Source of the DNA: JAGORM01 sp964406795
GTDB lineage: Bacteria > Patescibacteriota > Microgenomatia > Levybacterales > GWA1-39-11
DNA: 64,000 nucleotides
NCBI GenBank assembly: GCA_964406795.1
Contig: CAYOTA010000005.1
Coordinates: 1-64,000, forward strand
Reading direction: 5' to 3'
Below are positions 29,662 to 39,400 of the stretch, in pieces. The position numbers and the translations under genes were made by a program. Below the pieces are notes generated by a model. That model saw only the letters and a program-made list of their open reading frames with translations. It did no database searches and was not told where the DNA came from. Positions within the stretch are counted from its first letter, which is position 1; each line of letters opens with the position of its first letter.

Positions 29662-32600
29662 TTAACACTCCGCATGACCACAAGAGTAACATTTGCTACA
29701 TCCTTCTTCATGAACAAAGCTTGCTACTCCACACTGAGGGCATACATCAGCATGTGAGTGTGTCTCAACATTTGGTTCTGCTTCCAGTGGAAGTTGTTCT
29801 ACCTGCGTAGGCTGTTCTAGTACGGCCTGTTTTTGTCCATATACATCAGCCAAAGATTGCGGCATAGTTCCGTGAGTTCCGGCGCCATTAGACATACTAA
29901 TTGCGGCGGCTCCATTAGACGCTCCGTTTGTAGCAGCACCATTGAGAGCTGGGGCGTCTGTAACAGGTACAGAAACAGTAGTTGAAGTATCAAGCGCAGG
30001 AAGCGCATCTGCCTGAATAGGCGCTTTTGGAGCGTCTACCACGCGTCCGTTTACTTTAAAGCTAAATTCCTCAGCAAACACTTTTGCCATAGCATCCGGC
30101 ACTGAGCGCACCCTATTTTGTCCAAATCCAATGGATCTCATACCCCCTATTCCTGATAGTTGAGCTATTATTTGTCTCACTCTCTCGCGTGGCTCCACAG
30201 GGCTTTGTAGTCTCAGCGTTAATGAAATAATTCGTCCCAAAGCGTCAGCCATAGCGGCCACGTCAGATCCTAACTTTCCAATAGTCACAAATACTTCAAA
30301 CGGATTACCGTTATCATCACTGTTAATCGTTATAAACGCGTCCCCAAGTGGAGTCTGAGTTTTATAGGTTAAACCGCGCATAACAACAGGGCGGCGTAAA
30401 ATAGGTGCTGCTTTTTGTACTACTGGTTCTTCTTTCTTTTCCTCTTTCTTTTCTTCACGTTGCAAAACTCCCACGCGTGATCCGTCTCTCATGTAGGTAA
30501 TCCCCTTCATGCCCATGTCGTAAGCTGCCATATATAAATCTTTTACATCGTCAACGGTGTGGTTATTAGGCGCATTTACTGTTTTGGAGATTGATGAGTC
30601 TATATAGCCCTGTGCAATTGCCTGAACTTTTGCGTGATCCATTGGAGTTAAGTCGTTTGCTGATACAAAATAGTCTGGGCGCTTCTCGTCAGGATTTTGG
30701 CGTCTCCACTCGTCATAAAGTGGGTGATACAATTTGTCAATTCCTAAACGTGACTTTCTGATAAATTCAAATTCATAAACCGGCTCAATTCCTGAAGTAG
30801 TATTTGCAAGCAATGAGGTGGTTCCTGTAGGCGCAATTGTTAAGAGCACTGCATTTCTAATTCCATCCTTTTCAATTTTTTCGCGGATTGCCTTTGGAAG
30901 TGCTTTAATGTGGTGCCCCTGTAGGTATTTTTCAGCTTCAAATTTAGGGAATGCGCCTTTTTCTTTTGCAATATCAGATGACGCAATATATGCATTGTCA
31001 CGCAAAGTTTTAAATATTTTTTCAATAGTTGGGAGAGATTCTTCTGCTCCGTAACGCAGCTTCATCATAATAAGCGCGTCTCCCAGTCCCATGATCCCAA
31101 GACCGGTGCGTCGTATATCTTTTGCGCATTGCTCGTTTTCTTTGAGAAAATAATAAGTAGAATCTATAACATTATCTAAAAATCTGGTTGCAATCTTAAC
31201 ATCTGTACCAAATGAATCATAGTCAAATTTTCCGTCTTTCACATATGCCGTTAAGTTCATGGCACCCAAGTTACATACGGCCCATGCTGATAATGGCTGT
31301 TCTCCGCAATTATGGACATAAAACCCATTTGCATCAAACGCATGAAGACCTGGAATCTGTGCATCATATACATCTTCTACTCCATCCTGAGAAATTGAGC
31401 TCACCGTTACCATAAATTTTTCTCGATTATATGATCTTTTATAAGATTTCAGCAGCATTTCAAGTTTTTCTTTCTTGCTTGAATCCATGAATCCAATAAG
31501 ATTCTTAAACCAAAGCATATTCTCGCCTGATATCGATAACTCGTGTTGAGCTTTTATTTTGTAGTCTTTCTTTCCACCCTTTCCATCCGGAAGCACAGAT
31601 ATTCCTTCTACTCTTCTATTAAGATATATCTTCGAGACAACTCCAAACCGAAGAAGAATTCTTTGTACAGCTTCTAGCAATTTTTTATCTGACTGGGCAA
31701 GCCTTACACTAACTCCCTTCTGCTGAGAGCCTTGGACACTCCCATCAGCATCAAATAACCCCTGAAGTAAACCTTTTGAAAATTCACTTGATGCCTGTTC
31801 CATACTAGGAGTTATATACTTTTTATTTCTTTCCATACCAAGTTCTAAAGCGAGAGTACGAAGGTACGAGAATGCAAGACGGTGTTCTGCTCGCTGAGGA
31901 ACTTCCATCCAGCCCGTAAAGTCACTTCGATGGGGCATTGACTGAGAGAGAGAATAGGCATGATTCATAACGCTCTGTGCTCCTTTATTATTTGTTTCCC
32001 AAACAGACAGGACTGCTTTATCCTCTTTCAGCGTACCATCTCCAACAAGAAGGCCCATTAAATAACCTTCCCCGTAGGTATGCTTACCGTTCCAGAAGAC
32101 TTTTTCAGAGTGATTATTAATGGAAATCTTGTCTCCTATTCTTAGCTGGCCAGCTTTTTCCCAAACATAAGAAGCCTTATAACGAGTATGTTTTTCAACT
32201 TTTTGAACAGGGTGGTCTTCTGTTAGACGAAGCGCATACCCTTCCTTTGTAGTAACTGATAATAACTGCTTTGTTCCGGTTTTGAAAAATCCAAGATCTG
32301 AAGAAGGAATATCTTTTCCATTCACCCGAGCAATGAACTGAACTCCTACAAGGTCTCTAACTTGACGTGGACCTTGCTTTGTGTGAATCCATGCATCTGC
32401 TGGTAGGCAAGGGTTAGTTGCAATCAGTTTTTCAAAATAATGAGTGTTAGATCTTTTGTTAGAGCGCTCCAAGAAGTGAAGTCCTGGCTCAGCCGATCTC
32501 CATGCAGCGGTACAAATCATATCCCAAAGATATGACGCTTTTATAACCTTGTGAACTTTTACTCGTCCCCCCGCCTTTTTCCAGCCAATCATATCTCCAT

Positions 32601-33288
32601 CCCAAATCTCATCGTACTTTGGGTCATCCAGATCCGGGTAGCACAGCTCCCAATCCCCATTATTCTTAACTGCTTCCATGAATGCGTCAGACAAACACAC
32701 TGAAAGGTTTGCGCCATTAATGCGGGTTAAATCCTGCTTTACTGTTATGAATTCTTCTACATCTGGATGCCAATCGTGAAGCATAAGCATCAAAGCACCG
32801 CGACGTGATCCACCCTGCTGCACTATGTCTTTTGTGGCAAGAGAATATAATTCTGCCCAGTTAATAGGGCCTGAAGAAAATCCATTTACTTTTTTGACGC
32901 GTGCGCCGCGTGGTCGTAAAGACGACAAATTAAGCCCTACTCCGCCTCCACGAGCCATTATCTCAATCATTGACTTAAGATTATCTAGAATTCCGTCTCT
33001 ACTGTCTTTTGGGGATGGGATAACAAAACAATTATAATAGGTAACGTCATAATTAGTGCCGGCTCCTGCAAAAATACGTCCTCCTGGCAAGAACTTGAAG
33101 TCCTTCATGACTTCATAGAATTTTTTCCTCCATTCAGCTCTCGTCTCTTTGGTTTCAACTTCTGCAATTCCGCGCGCAACTCTCTTCCACATTTCTTCTG
33201 GGGTTTTTTCCACAGGATTTCCCGCCTCATCCTTTAAAGAATAGCGATCCAAAAATACTTTTTCTGAGAGTCCTGTTAATTGTGTCAT
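29662..33288 (-). CDS. nrdJ: Class II (adenosylcobalamin-dependent) ribonucleotide reductase with intein
   Basis: A 1208-aa precursor; about 841 aa after splicing. RNR motifs: FLPGGRIFAGAGT, YYNCFVIPSPKDS, ARGGGVGLNLSSLRPRGA, QGGSRRGALM, GANLSVCLSDAFM, NPCGEQPL (radical Cys), AVCNLGAMNL, LTIAPTGTTSLLANTTSGIEP. The C-terminal domain ends in redox cysteines (CPQCGVASFVHEEGCSKCYSCGHAEC). It reduces ribonucleotides with AdoCbl instead of a radical-generating subunit. It lies directly behind nrdR (72-base gap) and before the riboswitch-adenosyltransferase operon. Confidence 0.95.
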   Translation of the reverse strand: MTQLTGLSEKVFLDRYSLKDEAGNPVEKTPEEMWKRVARGIAEVETKETRAEWRKKFYEVMKDFKFLPGGRIFAGAGTNYDVTYYNCFVIPSPKDSRDGILDNLKSMIEIMARGGGVGLNLSSLRPRGARVKKVNGFSSGPINWAELYSLATKDIVQQGGSRRGALMLMLHDWHPDVEEFITVKQDLTRINGANLSVCLSDAFMEAVKNNGDWELCYPDLDDPKYDEIWDGDMIGWKKAGGRVKVHKVIKASYLWDMICTAAWRSAEPGLHFLERSNKRSNTHYFEKLIATNPCLPADAWIHTKQGPRQVRDLVGVQFIARVNGKDIPSSDLGFFKTGTKQLLSVTTKEGYALRLTEDHPVQKVEKHTRYKASYVWEKAGQLRIGDKISINNHSEKVFWNGKHTYGEGYLMGLLVGDGTLKEDKAVLSVWETNNKGAQSVMNHAYSLSQSMPHRSDFTGWMEVPQRAEHRLAFSYLRTLALELGMERNKKYITPSMEQASSEFSKGLLQGLFDADGSVQGSQQKGVSVRLAQSDKKLLEAVQRILLRFGVVSKIYLNRRVEGISVLPDGKGGKKDYKIKAQHELSISGENMLWFKNLIGFMDSSKKEKLEMLLKSYKRSYNREKFMVTVSSISQDGVEDVYDAQIPGLHAFDANGFYVHNCGEQPLSAWAVCNLGAMNLTAYVKDGKFDYDSFGTDVKIATRFLDNVIDSTYYFLKENEQCAKDIRRTGLGIMGLGDALIMMKLRYGAEESLPTIEKIFKTLRDNAYIASSDIAKEKGAFPKFEAEKYLQGHHIKALPKAIREKIEKDGIRNAVLLTIAPTGTTSLLANTTSGIEPVYEFEFIRKSRLGIDKLYHPLYDEWRRQNPDEKRPDYFVSANDLTPMDHAKVQAIAQGYIDSSISKTVNAPNNHTVDDVKDLYMAAYDMGMKGITYMRDGSRVGVLQREEKKEEKKEEPVVQKAAPILRRPVVMRGLTYKTQTPLGDAFITINSDDNGNPFEVFVTIGKLGSDVAAMADALGRIISLTLRLQSPVEPRERVRQIIAQLSGIGGMRSIGFGQNRVRSVPDAMAKVFAEEFSFKVNGRVVDAPKAPIQADALPALDTSTTVSVPVTDAPALNGAATNGASNGAAAISMSNGAGTHGTMPQSLADVYGQKQAVLEQPTQVEQLPLEAEPNVETHSHADVCPQCGVASFVHEEGCSKCYSCGHAEC
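31309..32409 (-). other. Intein with LAGLIDADG endonuclease domain in the RNR
   Basis: Residues 294-660 (367 aa). It starts at Cys1 (CLPADAWIHTKQG) and ends HAFDANGFYVHN, followed by Cys+1 of CGEQPL. Splicing block B-like sequence is LRLTEDHPVQKV. Endonuclease motifs are YLMGLLVGDGT and LLQGLFDADGSV. The +1 residue is the thiyl-radical cysteine of the enzyme, so the RNR is inactive until the intein is removed. Confidence 0.93.
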
Positions 33289-33360
33289 AACTATGCGATT
33301 GATATATTGTTCTGTTGCTAAATTGTTAAGAAATCAACAATCCAATCATCTAATAATTGC

Positions 33361-33810
33361 TTACTTTATTAATTTCTGTAATTCTTTTTGAAAATCTTCC
33401 AAATCTACAAATTGTCTAAATACGCTTGAGAATCTGATATACGCTACTTTATCTATCTTTTTTAGCTTTTGTGCAACCAGACCTCCTATTTTTTTACTTT
33501 CTATCTCAACGCTCTCTCCACCCCGCAACTCCATTTCTATTTCGTCCACAATACGCGTTATATCGAGTACTGTCACTGAAGTCTTTTGCGTTGCTGTTGT
33601 CATTCCCCGTTGTAGTTTGTGTCTATCAAATTGTTCCCGTTTTCCGTCTTTTTTTAGAACTATAAGCGGTACGTTTTCAATCCGTTCATATGTCGTAAAT
33701 CGTTTCTGACACTTTGAACAAGTACGTCTCCTTCTTATGTTAGCTCCGTCATCCCCGACTCGTGTTTCTACAACTTCCGTTTCATTCCCTTTGCAGTATG
33801 GACAATGCAT
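33361..33810 (-). CDS. nrdR: Transcriptional repressor NrdR
   Basis: A 149-aa protein. The zinc ribbon is CPYC...RRRRTCSKCQKRFTTYERIE at the N-terminus, and the ATP-cone domain is LIVLKKDGKREQFDRHKLQRGM...VAYIRFSSVFRQFVDLEDFQKEL. NrdR senses ATP/dATP and represses RNR genes. It precedes nrdJ on the same strand, so it probably controls its own operon. The promoter (TGTCAA/TACCAT, minus strand) overlaps an inverted repeat that could be an operator. Confidence 0.96.
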   Translation of the reverse strand: MHCPYCKGNETEVVETRVGDDGANIRRRRTCSKCQKRFTTYERIENVPLIVLKKDGKREQFDRHKLQRGMTTATQKTSVTVLDITRIVDEIEMELRGGESVEIESKKIGGLVAQKLKKIDKVAYIRFSSVFRQFVDLEDFQKELQKLIK

Positions 33811-33851
33811 GATGTACTTTCCTATGTGGCGTAAATTCCCTGCCAGTCATT

Positions 33852-33894
33852 TAGTGCCACCAACAATGGTATGACACTACATTTATCCTGTCAA
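33852..33894 (-). promoter_or_regulatory. nrdR promoter with overlapping inverted repeat
   Basis: TTGACA (33889-33894), 17-bp spacer, TACCAT (33866-33871). Arms TAGTGCCA (33852-33859) and TGACACTA (33872-33879) pair at seven of eight positions and bracket the -10. It is not the classical NrdR box, so the regulator is unproven. From here to 34017 nothing else is recognised. Confidence 0.5.
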
Positions 33895-34017
33895 CAGGTA
33901 ACTACTATATCAAAAACATACATGCCCTTTTTTTAGCTTCAGTACTATAGTGTAAGAAATGGAACACATTTTTCACATAAAATATGTTAAAAAGGATGGC
34001 CGAAAAGAGGGCTTTTT

Positions 34018-34566
34018 TTACTTTATACGTAACTGCATTTTGTTCAGTCTATCAGTTTCATATTTCAGTTTTGATTTATTTTCTTGATCAACTTTTGGTG
34101 TCAATTCTTTTATTAATTGGGTGTGCTTTTTAATGGCTGTTTTCATAGTTTTGAGTAATGCTTCCCCTTTGTCACTTGCCTTTTGCGCTTGCGTTATTCC
34201 CATGTCCATATAATTGTTACTCTTTGAAATATACAAAACCCCCATGTCATCTTTGTCTTTCATAATCAAATAATAGCCGGAGTTAAACCGTTTGTCAGAA
34301 GAAAGTAGATAAAATTCTGCCTTTTTAAATGGGGAAGAAATCAAAAATTCTATAATACGGTCACGCAGTGCCTTTACATTATATAAAGGATTATCTGGTA
34401 GCATCCCTGGATACGGCAGCGTATATTCTACTTCTTCAACTATCGTTGGTGTGGGGTTAGCGGTTACCTCAAGGGAAGGTGTAGTCTCTTGGGCATATAC
34501 ATGAGTGACAAAAACAAACACAAAAGAAATGGCCAAGAATATATTACTTACTAGTTTGTGTTTCAT
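34018..34566 (-). CDS. Secreted DUF5667-type protein
   Basis: A 182-aa protein with a signal peptide (SNIFLAISFVFVFVTHVYAQ). A DUF5667-like helical domain follows, starting YTLPYPGMLPDNPLYNVKALRDRIIEFLISSPFKKAEFYLLSSDKR. The family is frequent in Patescibacteria envelopes; function unknown. The promoter (TTGACA, 17 bp, TATTAT, 34587-34615) gives a leader of about 14 nt. It is divergent from the VirB6-like gene at 34705. Confidence 0.85.
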   Translation of the reverse strand: MKHKLVSNIFLAISFVFVFVTHVYAQETTPSLEVTANPTPTIVEEVEYTLPYPGMLPDNPLYNVKALRDRIIEFLISSPFKKAEFYLLSSDKRFNSGYYLIMKDKDDMGVLYISKSNNYMDMGITQAQKASDKGEALLKTMKTAIKKHTQLIKELTPKVDQENKSKLKYETDRLNKMQLRIK

Positions 34567-34586
34567 GGTAGCTGGTACGTATCTGA

Positions 34587-34615
34587 ATAATACTGCAGAA
34601 AAATCTCCTTGTCAA
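34587..34615 (-). promoter_or_regulatory. Promoter of the DUF5667 gene
   Basis: Consensus TTGACA (34610-34615), 17-bp spacer, TATTAT (34587-34592) on the minus strand. Confidence 0.7.
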
Positions 34616-34704
34616 ACACTCGTTATATAATAAAGTAGGAAGATGACTGGACGCTTGCTTGACAAGCCTATTTGTTTCTTGCAATACTTGAATATACCTA
34701 CCCT

Positions 34705-36420
34705 ATGAAACGAATTAAGCGTGTTTCTTTTATTGCATTATTTTTATTACTGGTCATAACATTGAGTCCCTCAGCGGCCCAAGCACCACAAGAAAACGCA
34801 CTTGTAAAACCCGCTACATCTACAACTCCCTCCACCCCTTCGAATGCTTCAAACACAGAGCTTTTATACGGCAATGTAAATTCTGATGTGCCCCGAAATC
34901 TTGGCACGTTAAGTCAAAATGTTTTTATCCAAGTTTTGGGCAGCACCACCTGCCTTCTCTCAGGTAAAAATCCGCTGGACCCATCTGGAAAATGTCTTGG
35001 ATTTGACTCATCTACTGGAAAACTTGGGTATGCCACTGACTCTTCCACAAATGCAGCAACTGTTATGGGAGGTCTTATTGGAGGCACATTTTCTATTCCT
35101 ATTTCTGGTGGAGGATATACCACATACATGGCACAGAATTTTGGTGTAGGGCAAAAAGCATATGCTCAGGAAAACCCTCTAACCTATGACGCCGAAGGTC
35201 TAGGTTATGACAGACTCCAACCTTTGATTGATATTTGGACTCGCTTCAGAGACATAGCGTACCTATTCTTTGTACTCGCCTTTACGGTTATAGGTTTGGC
35301 AATTATGTTCAGAGTCAAAATTGATGCCAGAACCGTTATGTCTATTCAAAATCAAATACCAAAAGTGGTAATAGCACTCATCATGGTCACGTTTTCGTAT
35401 GCTATAGCAGGATTTTTAATAGATCTTATGTATGTGTTAATGTTTTTAATAATTTTAGCATTTGATAACATAACGCCTTCCAATATTAATCCTGATTCAA
35501 ATATTTTCAGTACAGTTAACAAAGCATTTAGTCCAGGCTATAATGTCCCGGGAATAATTGGCCTCACCAGCACTATTTCTTACGGTATCAGTAAGGCTAT
35601 GGGAGTTCTTGCAATAGATTTTCTTAACTCCACCATCTCATCATTCTTTGAAATATTTTTTGGACCATTAAGTGCTCTAAATCTAGGTTGTCAGGCAGCA
35701 AAACTTGGCTTAAGTGGGGGGATTAGTGCAATTGGATACATTCCATGGGGGGTGGGAGAAAAGTTCCAAAGCATTCCTGGCGTTGGATTCCTTTTTGGGT
35801 CTCAAGGCTGTGACTTTGTGGAGTCATTTTTCAAAGGAGTTGTAATTGGCCTCTTTACCGTAGTAGCCTTTATTGTGGTGCTGGTTGCAATCCTCGTATC
35901 TTTATTTAGAGTATGGTTTACACTCATCAAATCATTTGCGTATGTACTAGTTGACACTATTATGGGACCTCTTTGGATTGCATGCGGAGTGTTCCCTGGT
36001 TCTAAACTTAACTTTTCTTCATGGATTAAGCATCTTGCCGGACACTTATCAGTATTCCCTATGACATTTGGAGTTATTCTACTCGGAAAAACCATTATTG
36101 ATAGTCTGTCAGGCGGAGCTCCCTTGTTCTCTCCTCCACTTGTTGGAGACGCAATTGGCGGCAACACAACCGTAGCCTCATTCATAGGATTTGGGTTTAT
36201 ATTATCCACCCCCAGTATTTTAGACAGAGTCAGAAAAGCAATTGGAGCTATGGACTTTGGATTAACAGATATTAAGAGAGGATTTAATGCAGGACGAGCT
36301 ATGGGAGCAGTTGGAACAAATACAGCATTTGGAAACTACACTCATGTAGGAAAAGATGGAAAGCTTGAGCCGATGCAGGCTCCGAAAAGATTTCTTCATG
36401 CTATTGGTATCGTCAAATAA
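34705..36420 (+). CDS. VirB6/TrbL-like T4SS membrane protein
   Basis: A 571-aa protein with a signal peptide (RVSFIALFLLLVITLSPSAAQA) and an extracytoplasmic Ser/Thr-rich stretch. A polytopic membrane region follows with at least six segments (YLFFVLAFTVIGLAIMF, VVIALIMVTFSYAIAGFLIDLMYVLMFLIILAF, VVIGLFTVVAFIVVLVAILVSLF and others). This is the layout of VirB6/TrbL channel components. I choose the ATG at 34705 because TATACC (34693-34698) lies six bases upstream and the signal peptide starts there. First + strand gene of the T4SS-like cluster. Confidence 0.72.
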   Translation: MKRIKRVSFIALFLLLVITLSPSAAQAPQENALVKPATSTTPSTPSNASNTELLYGNVNSDVPRNLGTLSQNVFIQVLGSTTCLLSGKNPLDPSGKCLGFDSSTGKLGYATDSSTNAATVMGGLIGGTFSIPISGGGYTTYMAQNFGVGQKAYAQENPLTYDAEGLGYDRLQPLIDIWTRFRDIAYLFFVLAFTVIGLAIMFRVKIDARTVMSIQNQIPKVVIALIMVTFSYAIAGFLIDLMYVLMFLIILAFDNITPSNINPDSNIFSTVNKAFSPGYNVPGIIGLTSTISYGISKAMGVLAIDFLNSTISSFFEIFFGPLSALNLGCQAAKLGLSGGISAIGYIPWGVGEKFQSIPGVGFLFGSQGCDFVESFFKGVVIGLFTVVAFIVVLVAILVSLFRVWFTLIKSFAYVLVDTIMGPLWIACGVFPGSKLNFSSWIKHLAGHLSVFPMTFGVILLGKTIIDSLSGGAPLFSPPLVGDAIGGNTTVASFIGFGFILSTPSILDRVRKAIGAMDFGLTDIKRGFNAGRAMGAVGTNTAFGNYTHVGKDGKLEPMQAPKRFLHAIGIVK

Positions 36421-36447
36421 TAGTCTTTGTCTTTTTGTACGTATGTA

Positions 36448-39400
36448 TTAATGTGTTGCTTCAGAAACCGCTTTTCCGGCGGCGGCTGCAGGGAGCAACA
36501 GGAGTAAAAGGATCATATAAATACTGATCGTGGCTGCTTTATCCCTAAACATAGACCCACCATCTGCTCTAAGCAATTGCTCTAATTGATTATAATATTT
36601 GTGTGCATTATGTGGATGTTCCTTACTATTTCTTCCTGTCAAAAACGCACTGATGTGATCCAGCTTTTGGCGCGCGTCTTCTGCAGTAATGGGTTTTTGC
36701 CCATATCCAAACTTTCTCTGAATTTCAGATGAGGCCATTCTAAATGGAAGATTTCCGATTTGCAATAAATCTGCCCAGTGATCCTGCAGTGAATAGCGCA
36801 TAAATGTTCCTGCACTATAACGGAACACGCGGGCTCCAGCGTCCGGGCCTTCGTATGCTGCCACTTTTTGATGGAATTGTTCAGAGTCCTTAATAACACT
36901 CTCAAATCCTTCCTTGGATAATATGCTTACTTTAAAACCGCTTGCTGCCGCATAATTCATAAAGTCATTTCCGTTGCGCTTGAGAGCGTCTCCACCGGCT
37001 TCTCCAGAGTAAATTTGTGACAACTTTTCAAGTCCTGAGTTCTCTGGTAGATATTCCAGCTGTGACAAAATAGCATCATCCACCAAAAGCGTTCTTTTGT
37101 ACACATCTTCATACTGCCAGCTATACAACAGCTTATTCATGACATCGTTGCTTGAAACAAATCTATCTAATTTTCCAAACGCTTCTACAAGATTTGTTGT
37201 TGCTGCTGGATCATTTAGCGCTTTATTAATAGTGTCCCTCTGCTTTGCAAATTCAGGCTTATTTAAATCCCGAATATCCAGGGGTTGGCCAGAGCCATTT
37301 AACATGGCATCTTCACGAATTGCATGAATAACTGCACCATATTTTATCTTAAATTTATCGTAATCTCCTCCTGCACCGCTAAATACTCCGTTTAGTTCGC
37401 GGAGCGTTCGTGCGTCTTGTGTATTCTGTGGGTCTAGACGTTCGCGCATAACACGCATCATCTCCTCAGGTTTAAACTTTTGAATTCTCTTCCAAACCTT
37501 ATCCCTGCCATCTTTTTCTTTTTTCCCTCCTAAAAAGTCTGCACCTAACACTTCTGTTGATGCATCTGTACTCTTAAGACGCAGGAAAAGTCCTAGATTA
37601 CTTGATACGTCTTTTGCTTTCTTCTTTATATCTGCACTATCCAGATTGTGGTCGCTAATATACTTGTTTCTCTCGGTTAGCGTCATTCCAAGCGGGGACT
37701 CAAGGTCTTCCCTGTCTAGGTGCATTTTCCCTTGTGTAAAGTCCCGCGTAATGTCCATCTTGGCTGCCGCTTCTATATCCTGCTGACTGCTTGTGGGCAT
37801 ATCAATTCTTTTGGCACCCAGTGACACTTTCCATTTAGTTGAACGCTTATATGCCTCTATGTATCGCTCATACTTAGCACGCATCTGTTCTTCCCCCTGA
37901 CCACTTATAAGTCCTTTGACAATTTCTTCGTTTTGAATTTTATATTTTGTAACGTCTTCTATTTGCCTGAGTATTCCTTTAATTCTCCACCCTGATGAAA
38001 AAAAGTCAGGAGCCGCGTCCATATCCCGCCACATACGTCTTCCGCGCTCCATTAACTGCTTCTTAGTTAATGTTTTTGTGGACTCTCCACTTTTTGCATT
38101 GAATTCTTCGTTTTCGGCCAAATCCATTTGCTGATATGCAAATAGATCCTCCTGTTCTTCGTTTAAGATGTTAAATTTATCTACTAAAAATGCCCGGGCA
38201 TTAAAGAATCCAAAAGCACCTACCACGTCAGATGAAAATGCGTCAAGCTTAGTTTTCAGGTCTTTTCCACGGGCACTACGTAGCGCAACCTGCTGGGATG
38301 ATACTGCAATATCATATCCGGTTCTGATAGCGCGCCGTATCTCAGCCTTTAGGAAGGAGTCAGCAATTCCTGCAATATCCCCGTCGCCTCCCATTTTATC
38401 TATCTGGTCTTGGGCACGCACCCTGGCTCTCACATATTCATCTTTATATATACCTATACCTCTTTTTGCAAAATCCAACTGCTCTTCTTCAATTGATGCT
38501 TGCAGTTTTTTCATCATAATGGGTGTTATGTGCTGCTCCACACCACCGTGAGCCATGCGGACTGTTTCCATGTAGTCCAAAATACGGTTAAACATGGTGC
38601 CCACCTTATTGTCATCAAATGACAAAGACCCCAAGAGCCCCTCAGTTCTCAACCGTCCATAAGCACCTACCACATTTTCCATGTTCTTCTGGTCTATGTT
38701 AGTTCTGGTAATAAGTAGGCTAATACGATTTGATTGCATTTTATTAAACATATCTATAAACTTTTCATACTTTTCCCGACTTTCCAAATTTCCTGCCTGA
38801 AATTCTTTCTCAAACCGTCTACTTAAAAACTGAGCTGCTTCTCCTACAAGTGACTGCAGCTGCTGGATCATTGGTGACTCCAGCTCTTGACCTGACATGG
38901 CAATACCATATACCTGATCAAATTTCCCGTCTAACCATCCCAGTGGATCAACCATTAACTCTACCTTATCATCATCCTGTAAATACATACCAATACGCTC
39001 ATTTTTGACACTCATTTTTTGAAATTCAGTGTTTGCCCGTGCCTCAAGCATATGCTTTTGCTTCATATACTCAGGGTCTGCAGGATTATCCGGAAGTTCT
39101 TGGATTTCATAAATCTTTCCAATCAGTCCCTGCGTCAATTCCCGCATGTTTTTTGAGTCATTTAATGCGTTTATCTCCTCTACAAACCTTGCAAGATTTG
39201 GGTGGGTAATAACGCCAGGATTTATATATATTTCCTGTTCTGCTTCATAGTTTCTGCGTCTTCTGGGTGACTCTCCACCTTCTGGACCTTCTACTGGCGG
39301 ATCCCCCACATTTACTTCATTAAATGCATCATATTTATAAGGAGATGCAGACATAGCCTGCCCTCTCTCTCCCATTACGTCACGCAACGCTCGCTGAGCT

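Noticed and set aside
33990..34017. Plus-strand terminator-like GGCC...GGGC then T-run
   Set aside because: The stem is only about three base pairs and no plus-strand gene ends there.
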